Source: Methanobacteriota archaeon
Lineage (GTDB): Archaea; Thermoplasmatota; Poseidoniia; Poseidoniales; Poseidoniaceae
Assembly (NCBI GenBank): GCA_002715725.1
Contig: PAZU01000054.1
Coordinates: 1 to 38,792, forward strand
DNA: 38,792 nt
Direction: 5' to 3'
In this document: positions 7,168 through 15,949 of the stretch, piece after piece
Layout: each line of letters starts with the position of its first letter
Numbering within the stretch: the stretch's first letter is position 1
The notes under the pieces: model-generated
What the model was told of the DNA's origin: nothing
The model's input: only the letters and a program-made list of their open reading frames with translations
Database searches by the model: none
Made by a program: the position numbers and the translations under genes

Positions 7168-10119
7168 ATGATGTCCAGCGCGCATGCTGTATCCAAAAGG
7201 CACTCTTCAAAGAAGAGTATTGGCTTAGTTGCGTTGATGATTTTGTCATCTTTAGGTGGTATTTTGTTAGCACCTACAGCGTCTGCATCGGTGAGTGGAG
7301 ACTATGAAATTACAACCTCGATTTCGCCAATACCTGACATCTACATGTCAGCATGGGACCCTGTATACATAGAGGTACAAGTGAAAAATTCTGGTTTCTT
7401 CTACAATTCAGAAAGCCGTTCTATCGAATGGTTCGTCTGTGAAGGGTCCCAAACTGAGACAGATTGCTACAATGACAGAGAAGATTACGGGATCGGCTCA
7501 ATAGAACCTCTCGCAATCGGTGCTTCGTTAAATTATTCTTTCAATCAACCGTTCAATTCTTTTGGAGATGAAGGGCCCTATACCCTTGTTTATAGATTCA
7601 TAGATTCCGATACAGTGACTTCAAATGATGTTGCTATGTTCAACTTTAATCTAGCACGAAAATTAGTTGATGTAAGCATAGATGAACAGGACCCAATCTC
7701 TCAGTTGGAAAATTTAGCCGAATATAATGGTAAATTTATTCTAAACACCGACACTGATTATCTGATGAGCATGGACGGAATAGTGAGTTCTTGCGGATCA
7801 TGCGGATTAGAAGCAGACCTTGGATGGAAATTGGTTGATTCTTTCGGTGTAGAGCGTGCCAATTCTAGTACGACTTACACGAGCCTGCCAAATTGGGGCG
7901 CCGTTGCTTTCACTAGAGATTTACCAGCCTTAAACTTCGATAGTGAAGGCACATACACTATGCATTTCGGCATCCTTGATTCGATTGGAACTCCTTCTGG
8001 CGATATGAATTCATTCAATGACTTGCAAAGTGTTGAAGTTGTTTTTGATGATACTGTTGATTTGCAAATATCATCAATGTTCCCACTCAACTCTCCAACT
8101 TCAGCCGACTACTACTATGGAAATGATAGTGTAGCAGTTACAATTTCCAATCTAGGAAATCATTCAGTAGTCGGGCCTTTGGTGAGATTTACAGTAATGG
8201 ATTTAGATGAGCAAATCGAATCTGAAGAAGATTGCTTCCCAACTGAAATTGTCCCAGGAGAAGTTGAAACATGTATTTTCGATTTGAATGAATTAGGTGA
8301 CAAGAAGTTGAAAGTTTTCGTTAGTGAAGCCCTCAATGAGGGTGTAGATGCTAAACCGTCCGATAACATTCTAAATGCCCAAGCTGAAGTAATTGTAGGT
8401 GAAATTAACCCGATTATCGAACAAAGCAATTTCTACGGAACCTACAACACTGCTGACAATATTACTTTCACTGCAAGAACTCTACCGACTGCGGCTGGTC
8501 CACTAACCTACAAGTGGTATCGAGCAGGAATACAATTAATCGCAGAGGGTCAAGAAGTTACTGTTCCGGCTAGCCAACTTGGCCTTGGAGACCACTTTAT
8601 ACAAATCAGAGCATACGATTCGCTTAACAACTTAGAATCCGCAACCACTTTAATTACAGTTTTCAACAGCACAGATATCAGTCAAGGCGACTGGATGAAT
8701 GGCTCTGCTGTAACACGGACTCATGCAAAGGGGGTAGTAGAGTATGACTACCCTCTGGCTGGGGTTAATTACGGCCCTGGTGTGGGTCTAGAAGCTCTAA
8801 TCCGAATGTCAATCGATGTAGTTTCAACTACTGAAGAGCCTAGTGCTGGAATGGATTGGATGGAATTCGATATCAACTTGACTAAAATTATTCCAGATAA
8901 TGTTCCAAGAGAGAGCATTGCTATGCATCAATTGCTAGGTTACAATCAATTAGATTGGGACCCTCTAGATTCGGGGAACTATTACCAATTAATCGACAAT
9001 GACACATTAAGAGTACATATCAATCAAAATATGGATTTACTCCTAGTTGGAGAGTTACCTTCACCAGAAATCAATCTATCAAATCCAGAACTTACCTTAC
9101 TACCAGATGGGCAAATGCAACTGGACTGGAATGCAACTGGCGACATAGAAAACCCATACTTTGGGGGATGGAAAATATACAGAGTAACCAGTCCGATTAC
9201 GGCATCTACTTACTTCCCAGACCCTGAAGTAACAGATAGCGAGTTCATATGGAACGGTTTGATGCAAGGCGCTCTGTCCGCCACATTAGAAGCAACTACT
9301 ACATCATGGATTGACGAAAGAGGTTTGGAAACAGGAATCTGTTCATCCTATGCAATTATTCCAACTGATCGTACTGGAGAGCCAGACTTCTTGGAAGCCA
9401 AGGTTACACTTGCTAACGGAGCGCCTGGATTAACATGTGGCGATGCTATTGACCCTAATTCAGAAGTTTCTGGATTAAGTGCATCAATAGCCTACAATAA
9501 CGACACAGCTTGTTTTGATTTGTACAATGATTGGCATCGCTGTTATGAATTGACACTAAAATGGACATGGCCAGATAATGAACCTGAAGGTGAAATTACT
9601 TGGAATATGTACCGAATCGAACAGAAGCCTAACGATGTTGATTTGAGATATATTGAACCTATAGCAACCGGTCTGGTAAATATCCCTGGTGAAGAAGGTT
9701 CATTCATCCAATATGGAACTGAATATGATGGCATAGCGCCTTATCGCACATACTACTACATCCTAACTCCATTAGATAGCGTAGGTAATGAATTCACACT
9801 TGTGGATTACCCTTCGCAAAATGTTGAAAGGGTATACATCGAAGACCAATATTGGCAATACAACGAATATAGAATCCCTGAACCTGAACCTGAGCCTGAA
9901 CCCCCATACGGAGTAGAGTGGTTGGGTGATTTGCAGGACTACATGGGTATCGAGAATTTCCAAATTGCAGGCATGATAATGCTGCTTACAATAATTATCA
10001 ATTTCATTGGATTACCATTGATTTTGAAGAAGAGGAAACGCATGAAGCGAGTTATTGCAAAGCGTGCTGCAAACAATCCTGCAAATTTGGATGACGAATT
10101 CCAAGATTTCTTCAACTGA
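7168..10119 (+). CDS. Large secreted/surface protein with Ig/CARDB/FN3-like repeats and C-terminal membrane anchor
   Basis: 983 aa; N-terminal signal-like LVALMILSSLGGILLAPTASAS; CARDB-like and PKD/FN3-like segments; EPEPEPEPP linker; C-terminal TM (IAGMIMLLTIIINFIGLPLIL) then basic tail. Confidence 0.85.
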   Translation: MMSSAHAVSKRHSSKKSIGLVALMILSSLGGILLAPTASASVSGDYEITTSISPIPDIYMSAWDPVYIEVQVKNSGFFYNSESRSIEWFVCEGSQTETDCYNDREDYGIGSIEPLAIGASLNYSFNQPFNSFGDEGPYTLVYRFIDSDTVTSNDVAMFNFNLARKLVDVSIDEQDPISQLENLAEYNGKFILNTDTDYLMSMDGIVSSCGSCGLEADLGWKLVDSFGVERANSSTTYTSLPNWGAVAFTRDLPALNFDSEGTYTMHFGILDSIGTPSGDMNSFNDLQSVEVVFDDTVDLQISSMFPLNSPTSADYYYGNDSVAVTISNLGNHSVVGPLVRFTVMDLDEQIESEEDCFPTEIVPGEVETCIFDLNELGDKKLKVFVSEALNEGVDAKPSDNILNAQAEVIVGEINPIIEQSNFYGTYNTADNITFTARTLPTAAGPLTYKWYRAGIQLIAEGQEVTVPASQLGLGDHFIQIRAYDSLNNLESATTLITVFNSTDISQGDWMNGSAVTRTHAKGVVEYDYPLAGVNYGPGVGLEALIRMSIDVVSTTEEPSAGMDWMEFDINLTKIIPDNVPRESIAMHQLLGYNQLDWDPLDSGNYYQLIDNDTLRVHINQNMDLLLVGELPSPEINLSNPELTLLPDGQMQLDWNATGDIENPYFGGWKIYRVTSPITASTYFPDPEVTDSEFIWNGLMQGALSATLEATTTSWIDERGLETGICSSYAIIPTDRTGEPDFLEAKVTLANGAPGLTCGDAIDPNSEVSGLSASIAYNNDTACFDLYNDWHRCYELTLKWTWPDNEPEGEITWNMYRIEQKPNDVDLRYIEPIATGLVNIPGEEGSFIQYGTEYDGIAPYRTYYYILTPLDSVGNEFTLVDYPSQNVERVYIEDQYWQYNEYRIPEPEPEPEPPYGVEWLGDLQDYMGIENFQIAGMIMLLTIIINFIGLPLILKKRKRMKRVIAKRAANNPANLDDEFQDFFN

Positions 10120-10170
10120 ATTTTGTTGACCGTCTGTTTTATCTCAAATAGCAAAGTGGGGCGAATGCTT

Positions 10171-10256
10171 GCGGCGATCGCATAGCCTGGCCATTGCGTC
10201 GGATTGCTAATCCGATGGGTCTTCCCACGGGGGTTCAAATCCCCCTCGCCGCGCCA
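10171..10256 (+). tRNA. tRNA-Ser(GCU), CCA encoded
   Basis: 7-bp acceptor GCGGCGA/TCGCCGC; anticodon arm TCGGA-TTGCTAA-TCCGA with GCT anticodon; long variable arm (TGGGTCTTCCCA); T arm GGGGG-TTCAAAT-CCCCC; discriminator G and CCA. Confidence 0.95.
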
Positions 10257-10266
10257 CAATTTTGTC

Positions 10267-11364
10267 TCATTCTGCATTTAGGACCGTTCTTGAATCCTTA
10301 ACCGAATTTTTCCATTTCATCATGAATTGATTTACGATAGGGACTAGTAAGAAGAATCCAAAGGTCCAGTACCAAATTTGAGAGATTGGCACTGCTACAA
10401 TGTACACGAATCCGATAAACATCCATGCCAAATAACCTAAGGAACGCATGAATGAATCAAAGGCAGAAGGTAGACGTCCATCAGAATCGAAATCTTGTTT
10501 CAGGTCAATATTCCATACAGAAATTGCATACCAAAGAGTGAGCCCTCCTGAAAGGAAAGCCCAACCTAGTGGCAAACCATATTCTGGCCAAAAGCAAGGT
10601 ACAGAGCCGATTGCAAATAACATTACACAGTATATTTTGGATTCTAGTAATGTTCTCTCGGAACCTTTCACGTCAGGCATCATTGGAACTCCGACTTTGC
10701 GGTATTCACCACTGCGATAAAGTGCAAGAGCCCAAAAATGAGGGGGAGTCCAGAAGAAAATTAATGCAAATAACATCCATGGGATTGGTGACCCTAAGTC
10801 AAAAGGATTGAGATTTTCTGGAAGTTCTTGAGCTGATGCAACCACCCAACCAATCAATGGAGGGGTGGAACCTGCTATTCCGCCGATAACAATATTCTGA
10901 GGTGTGCGTCTTTTGAGCCAAATAGTGTAAATGAAGACATAAAATAAGACAGAGAATAGTGTCCAAAATACTGCTTTCCAGTGAATCGGATAGAAAATCG
11001 CACAGCCAGTTATCGAAATCGCTATTCCAAATATCAATGCATGTCTTGGAGATATGTATCCTTCTGGTATTGGCCGAGTTCTTGTTCTAGACATACCGAC
11101 ATCAATATCCCTGTCATATACCATATTGATTGCATTTGAGCCACCTGCAGCTAATGTGCCACCTACGAGGGTGATAATACAGGCTTGCAATGTATCTAGC
11201 CACGTTCTGTCACCAGAAATGGCATCACTTCTGACCATCAAGTCATGAGCAACTATTGCACATATCGCAGTAATCTGCAACAATACAACTACTCGCAATT
11301 TCATCAATTGCAGGTAAATTGTCAACAGACTGGGCCTATCATTCATCCTCGGCACCTTCTTCAC
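10267..11364 (-). CDS. ctaB: Protoheme IX farnesyltransferase (heme O synthase), UbiA family
   Basis: 365 aa; NAINMVYDRDIDVGMSRTRTRPIPEGYISPRHAL and GSTPPLIGWV...TPPHFWALALYRSGEYRKVGVPMMP are CyoE/CtaB signatures. Start may be internal (11346). Confidence 0.95.
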   Translation of the reverse strand: MKKVPRMNDRPSLLTIYLQLMKLRVVVLLQITAICAIVAHDLMVRSDAISGDRTWLDTLQACIITLVGGTLAAGGSNAINMVYDRDIDVGMSRTRTRPIPEGYISPRHALIFGIAISITGCAIFYPIHWKAVFWTLFSVLFYVFIYTIWLKRRTPQNIVIGGIAGSTPPLIGWVVASAQELPENLNPFDLGSPIPWMLFALIFFWTPPHFWALALYRSGEYRKVGVPMMPDVKGSERTLLESKIYCVMLFAIGSVPCFWPEYGLPLGWAFLSGGLTLWYAISVWNIDLKQDFDSDGRLPSAFDSFMRSLGYLAWMFIGFVYIVAVPISQIWYWTFGFFLLVPIVNQFMMKWKNSVKDSRTVLNAE

Positions 11365-12385
11365 TTAACCGCAGCAACATCAAACCAATTGATGCACTCA
11401 AGAAACTTGCAACACCTAGTATTAGATGCAGTAAAGACAGACCTTCTGGAAAATCTCCCATCTTTGCATAAACGACATACATGCCGCCAACGAAAACATT
11501 TGCTAACCAGAATGCGCCTGCCGTATCTAAACAATGAGAGTAAGCCTTGTGGACTCCTTGCTCTCTAGCATTTTCTTTGAATTTCATGATTCCAAAGATT
11601 AGAGCGATTCCTACAATGCCCGCTCCTAATCTGTGCACCATCTGAACCAAAATACCACTATTGTCTATGCTTGGTAAAAAATCTCCTTGGCACTTAGGCC
11701 AACCGTCAGGGAAACCGATTGAACAACCTTGGTTCCCATTTGGAGAGGAGGAGACCCAAGCCCCCAAAATCAATAGCAAGAAAATCGAAGCGGTAAGTAT
11801 TGTATATCGTTTGAATTGTTTCTGCTTAAACCCGGTAGGTACTGAGAAAACTTTCCAGTTTACTCCTTCGATTTTCCTCATGGCCAAATATTGCCATATC
11901 AAAATGAAAACGAAAATACAAGCCAACCCTAGATGCAATGCTACAGACCAATCGGCATTGTCAAACCTGACAGTGACCGCTCCTGCAATACCTTGAATCG
12001 TAAGTAAAATTCCAGTAAAGAACGATATTTTGACCAATGATGGTCCATACTTTTCTTTGCGCTTCAAAATTATCAAGAAATTAGCTAATACAGGAATCGC
12101 CATCAAGCTTGCTAGCAAACGGTGTATCCATTCGATGAATATCTCAAAAGTAGTGTATCTATGGTCTGGACCTCGGCTGTCGTACTCCTCGGTTTCATCA
12201 TACCATATTCCTTGATCTTCCTGAGAAACATCAAATCCCCATGTTCCAAAACACTGGGGCCAATCAGGACAAGATTCACCAGCATCATAGATTCTAATCG
12301 TACCTCCAACTACGATGATCATCATTGCCATTATCGCAATCGCGAGAGGCAAGGTGGAGGGGCGGCGGAACCATTTGGATTCCAT
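11339..12385 (-). CDS. ctaA: Heme A synthase (CtaA/COX15 family)
   Basis: 348 aa; VGGTIRIYDAGESCPDWPQCFG, IEWIHRLLAS, MVHRLGAGIVG; overlaps the start of ctaB. Confidence 0.92.
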   Translation of the reverse strand: MESKWFRRPSTLPLAIAIMAMMIIVVGGTIRIYDAGESCPDWPQCFGTWGFDVSQEDQGIWYDETEEYDSRGPDHRYTTFEIFIEWIHRLLASLMAIPVLANFLIILKRKEKYGPSLVKISFFTGILLTIQGIAGAVTVRFDNADWSVALHLGLACIFVFILIWQYLAMRKIEGVNWKVFSVPTGFKQKQFKRYTILTASIFLLLILGAWVSSSPNGNQGCSIGFPDGWPKCQGDFLPSIDNSGILVQMVHRLGAGIVGIALIFGIMKFKENAREQGVHKAYSHCLDTAGAFWLANVFVGGMYVVYAKMGDFPEGLSLLHLILGVASFLSASIGLMLLRLSEEGAEDE

Positions 12386-12429
12386 TGAATATAGGGGGCT
12401 AGAGGCTCCCTTTTAACAAACCGGACTTC

Positions 12430-13281
12430 ATGCGCTGTGACATGAGGGCAATCTTAGTCGCCTGCCTATTTGCGACAGTTGCATTTTTGCCCGGTTTTAG
12501 TGATGCTCACGGCATTCCCGGAGCACACTCTGAAGGATACATTGCTGATGTATTAGTAGTCGACTTAAATTGTGAAGAAAATCATACTTGTGTTTCCCGC
12601 CCGAGTAATATCGTCGAGTATTACGGCGCAGATTGGTGTGAAGAATGTCCGGCAGTAGAAGACCAACTACGAAACGTCACAGGAAATTCTTCAATCATTT
12701 TGAGCCACAGACCATCATCAAGTGATGATTTCTGGTTACAAGAATCCAAGGAAAGATTCCTTGATGTATACGGGTTATGGGGCTATCCAACAATTGCAGT
12801 GGATGGACATTACATTTTAGCCGGACCAACTCAATCTCAGGAATTGAATTCATTGTTATCTGAATCTGAATCAAATTATTCTGGAATTTCAAATCTCACT
12901 TTGTTAGATGGAAACATAACCTTGGAAGGCAACTTCACCAATATGTCAATCGATATTTGGACATTACATGCTGATGACAACCTAACCTATCTAGTAACAA
13001 ATCACACAAATTATTCTCAAACTAATTCTGTAGACATCACTGGGGACAAGTTGGTCATTGTACTCTCCAAACCAGGATACATTGCCTTGATTTCGGGTTC
13101 ATCTATGCCGGCAAACGACTACATTCCTGATGGAGGGATTGATTCAATAGAAACTGAGCGCGACTCTATCAGTGGTTCAACGGTGATAATTATCACAATT
13201 TTGCTATTGATGATATCCCTTCCAGCAACCTACCAACTATTCCAAGTGATGAGAACACCAACCCCTATTGAGGAAGAATAA
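12430..13281 (+). CDS. Secreted/membrane-anchored thioredoxin-fold protein with CxxC motif
   Basis: 283 aa; signal-like N-terminus; VEYYGADWCEECPAVEDQL...YGLWGYPTIAVDG; C-terminal TM STVIIITILLLMISLPATYQLF. Confidence 0.8.
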   Translation: MRCDMRAILVACLFATVAFLPGFSDAHGIPGAHSEGYIADVLVVDLNCEENHTCVSRPSNIVEYYGADWCEECPAVEDQLRNVTGNSSIILSHRPSSSDDFWLQESKERFLDVYGLWGYPTIAVDGHYILAGPTQSQELNSLLSESESNYSGISNLTLLDGNITLEGNFTNMSIDIWTLHADDNLTYLVTNHTNYSQTNSVDITGDKLVIVLSKPGYIALISGSSMPANDYIPDGGIDSIETERDSISGSTVIIITILLLMISLPATYQLFQVMRTPTPIEEE

Positions 13282-13359
13282 GTTGTCAACTTGTTGCGTA
13301 GGGTTCAAGAACAGGACGATGGTCGCAAACTTCGCACGAACTGTGCATAGGTGTCAACA

Positions 13360-13611
13360 ATGGTCAAACCAAAGAATCCCCACACCCGCTTTGAGCGCGC
13401 TAGAATCATTGGAGCACGTGCTCTTCAAATTGGAATGGGCGCACCACTAAACGCTCCTGAAGATGTTCTTCGTGAAGCGTTTAAAGAAGAATTAGTATCA
13501 CTATATGGAATGGAAGAAGCTTCTGTTCGATTCGTCCTAGACCCGCTGAAGATTGCGATGTACGAGTACGATAACGAACTAATTCCAATCGATACCGACC
13601 CGCATGAATAA
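13360..13611 (+). CDS. rpo6: DNA-directed RNA polymerase subunit Rpo6 (RpoK)
   Basis: [34 protein letters not shown] is a conserved archaeal RpoK core; ATG at 13360 chosen over GTG at 13351. Confidence 0.92.
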   Translation: MVKPKNPHTRFERARIIGARALQIGMGAPLNAPEDVLREAFKEELVSLYGMEEASVRFVLDPLKIAMYEYDNELIPIDTDPHE

Positions 13612-13615
13612 TTAT

Positions 13616-14704
13616 TCAGTTTTCTGCGGCATATCCGTAGAATCCTGGATTTTCTGGATTTGGAAGAGCGTCTCGCTTAACCAGCATTGTTCTTACAGCC
13701 CACAAGTCTGTAAAAATTCTATATTTTAGGGTCATATCGAGGTAATCAACACCACTCGATCCTCCAGTACCCATTCTCCTTCCTATCATTCTCTCGACCA
13801 TTCTGGCATGATGAGAGCGGAAGAGTAACATCGATTCTTCTAAATCAACAACAGTATCAATCAATCTTCTAGGCCACGAAAGCAATGGAAGTTCACGATA
13901 TGATTCTATGAAAAGTAATCCAGCCCGAGCTGCTGAAACTTCACCATCTGGTAACAAGAATTTCCTAGCGCCTTCGATTCCAGATAGTATTCTTGGACGA
14001 ATTGTTTCTTCAGAACCATGTCCTATCTTTACCATGTGAGCAATTACTGACTCCCCGTGCTCCTCCATTGAACTTAGATGCCCTTCGACGAAATCTCGCA
14101 ATACATCTACATCGCCAGATACTCCATTAACTGGGGTTCTTGAAAGCCACCTCTGTAATACATCGTTCAAAGAAGGCATATTGTCAACACGATTCATATC
14201 TTGCATAACCGAATCACTCAATTTTCCTTCAGAGTGTAACTTACGGTTATGTTCCATTGGGTCCATACCTCCAATTCTTTGCTCCGATTCAAGCCCAAGA
14301 AGCATTTCTAGCATCCGCATCTGCCAACTTTCAAACCCGGATGATGTACCAAGCCTATCTCTGAATGCCAAGAAATCTTGAGGAGCTAGGGTTTCCATGA
14401 CCTTCCACTGAGATGCTAGTAGACGAAATATTTCCGAGCAGCGTTCAAGATGGCTTACAATTACTGGTATCTGCTTTTCATCTACTTCTGGAACATCCAT
14501 CAGCGTTAACACATCATCTAATTCTCTGTTAATCTGCTTGAACCACAACTCGAAAGCCTGGTGAGTCACGATAAAATGCATTTCATGATTAGAAGGGGTA
14601 GGCATATGGCCTTCAGGCCCGGATTGCAAAGACAGTAACTCATCCAATTGTAGATAGTTTCCATAGGTCATCCGACTGTTGGGAGTCTTCCCGCTCATAT
14701 TCAA
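13616..14704 (-). CDS. kynA: Tryptophan 2,3-dioxygenase
   Basis: 362 aa; MTYGNYLQLDELLSLQ...HEMHFIVTHQAFELWFKQINRELDDV, FRDRLGTSSGFES..QMR are TDO signatures. Confidence 0.93.
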   Translation of the reverse strand: MNMSGKTPNSRMTYGNYLQLDELLSLQSGPEGHMPTPSNHEMHFIVTHQAFELWFKQINRELDDVLTLMDVPEVDEKQIPVIVSHLERCSEIFRLLASQWKVMETLAPQDFLAFRDRLGTSSGFESWQMRMLEMLLGLESEQRIGGMDPMEHNRKLHSEGKLSDSVMQDMNRVDNMPSLNDVLQRWLSRTPVNGVSGDVDVLRDFVEGHLSSMEEHGESVIAHMVKIGHGSEETIRPRILSGIEGARKFLLPDGEVSAARAGLLFIESYRELPLLSWPRRLIDTVVDLEESMLLFRSHHARMVERMIGRRMGTGGSSGVDYLDMTLKYRIFTDLWAVRTMLVKRDALPNPENPGFYGYAAEN

Positions 14705-14836
14705 TGCAGAGAAGGCAGGGCTTGAAACCTTGACGGATGAATTTGGGTGCTCCGATGTCGGTTTTTGATGGAATTTTTAGAGCAAAAAGTATTCTATTTG
14801 CGTAACGGATATTAGTAAGACACTGAAGCCGTCGAC

Positions 14837-15949
14837 ATGGGCGTAGACACTGGACTGTTGCGGAATTGGCTCGAATCCTACGACCCTGACGACATTACAA
14901 TCGGTGTTGTTGCATCTCATTCATCGCTCCAAATTCTACATGGAGCAAGACAAGAAGGTTTCAGAACTTTAGGAATTGCAGTTGGAGAAAACCGACGAAG
15001 ATTCTATTCAGCATTCCCTGGTGCGGATCCAGATGAATGGCTGATGCTAGACAACTACCAAGAAATGCTTGACCATGCTGATTGGTTCAGAGAAAATAAC
15101 GTAATCATTGTACCTCACGGCTCTTTAGTCGAATATCTAGGAAGTGAAAATTTCAAAAATTTGCACGTTCCAACATTTGGAAATCGTGGAATCCTACACT
15201 GGGAAAGCAGTAGAGAAAGACAGAGGCAGTGGCTGGAAAAAGGTGGATGTTCGATGCCTAAGGTGATAGATGACCCTCACGAAATCAACGGACCTGTAAT
15301 TGTCAAATATGCTGGTGCCAAGGGTGGAGAAGGATATTTCATCGCTAGAGATTATCGAGACTTCAGAAGAAATGTGAAGTTGGAAGAAGAGTATACTATC
15401 CAAGAATATGTCCTAGGTTGCAGATATTATCTTCACTTTTTCTTCGACCCTACTGCAGATGATGGATTCCAAGTTCAAGGACGCGGCTCGAATGCAGGAA
15501 AGAACCTAGGAAGACTAGAGTTGATGAGCATGGACAGAAGAGATGAATCAAATGTAGATGAATTCTACAAACTGGGAAGTCTAAGAGACCTACGTGAAAT
15601 GAGTCTTGAACCTTCATTTGTTGTAACCGGAAATCAACCTGTAGTTATTCGTGAAAGTTTACTCCCTAGGGCTTTTGAAATGGCAGAGGGCACAGTTGCT
15701 GCTTCGTTCGAATTGGAAGAAGGTTCCAGAGGAATGATTGGTTCATTCTGCCTAGAAACGATTGTTACAGATAAATTAGAATTTAGAGTATTCGAGATTA
15801 GTGCAAGAATTGTTGCTGGTTCGAATCCCTTTGTCGGAGGTTCGCCTTACAGCGATATCAATGAGCCTTTCATGTCTACAGGACGTAGAATCGCTCGCTC
15901 AATCAAGAAGGCTATCAAAAACGATTGTCTTGAAACGATTCTATCGTGA
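14837..15949 (+). CDS. purP: 5-formaminoimidazole-4-carboxamide ribonucleotide synthetase (PurP, ATP-grasp-like)
   Basis: 370 aa; IGVVASHSSLQILHGARQEGFRTLGIAV, VIVKYAGAKGGEGYFIA, FEISARIVAGSNPFVGGSPYSDI match archaeal PurP. Confidence 0.93.
   Translation: MGVDTGLLRNWLESYDPDDITIGVVASHSSLQILHGARQEGFRTLGIAVGENRRRFYSAFPGADPDEWLMLDNYQEMLDHADWFRENNVIIVPHGSLVEYLGSENFKNLHVPTFGNRGILHWESSRERQRQWLEKGGCSMPKVIDDPHEINGPVIVKYAGAKGGEGYFIARDYRDFRRNVKLEEEYTIQEYVLGCRYYLHFFFDPTADDGFQVQGRGSNAGKNLGRLELMSMDRRDESNVDEFYKLGSLRDLREMSLEPSFVVTGNQPVVIRESLLPRAFEMAEGTVAASFELEEGSRGMIGSFCLETIVTDKLEFRVFEISARIVAGSNPFVGGSPYSDINEPFMSTGRRIARSIKKAIKNDCLETILS

Noticed and set aside
9939-10277. 112-aa minus-strand ORF spanning the tRNA
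   Set aside because: It is antisense to the surface protein C-terminus and to a clear tRNA-Ser; the translation has no family signature.
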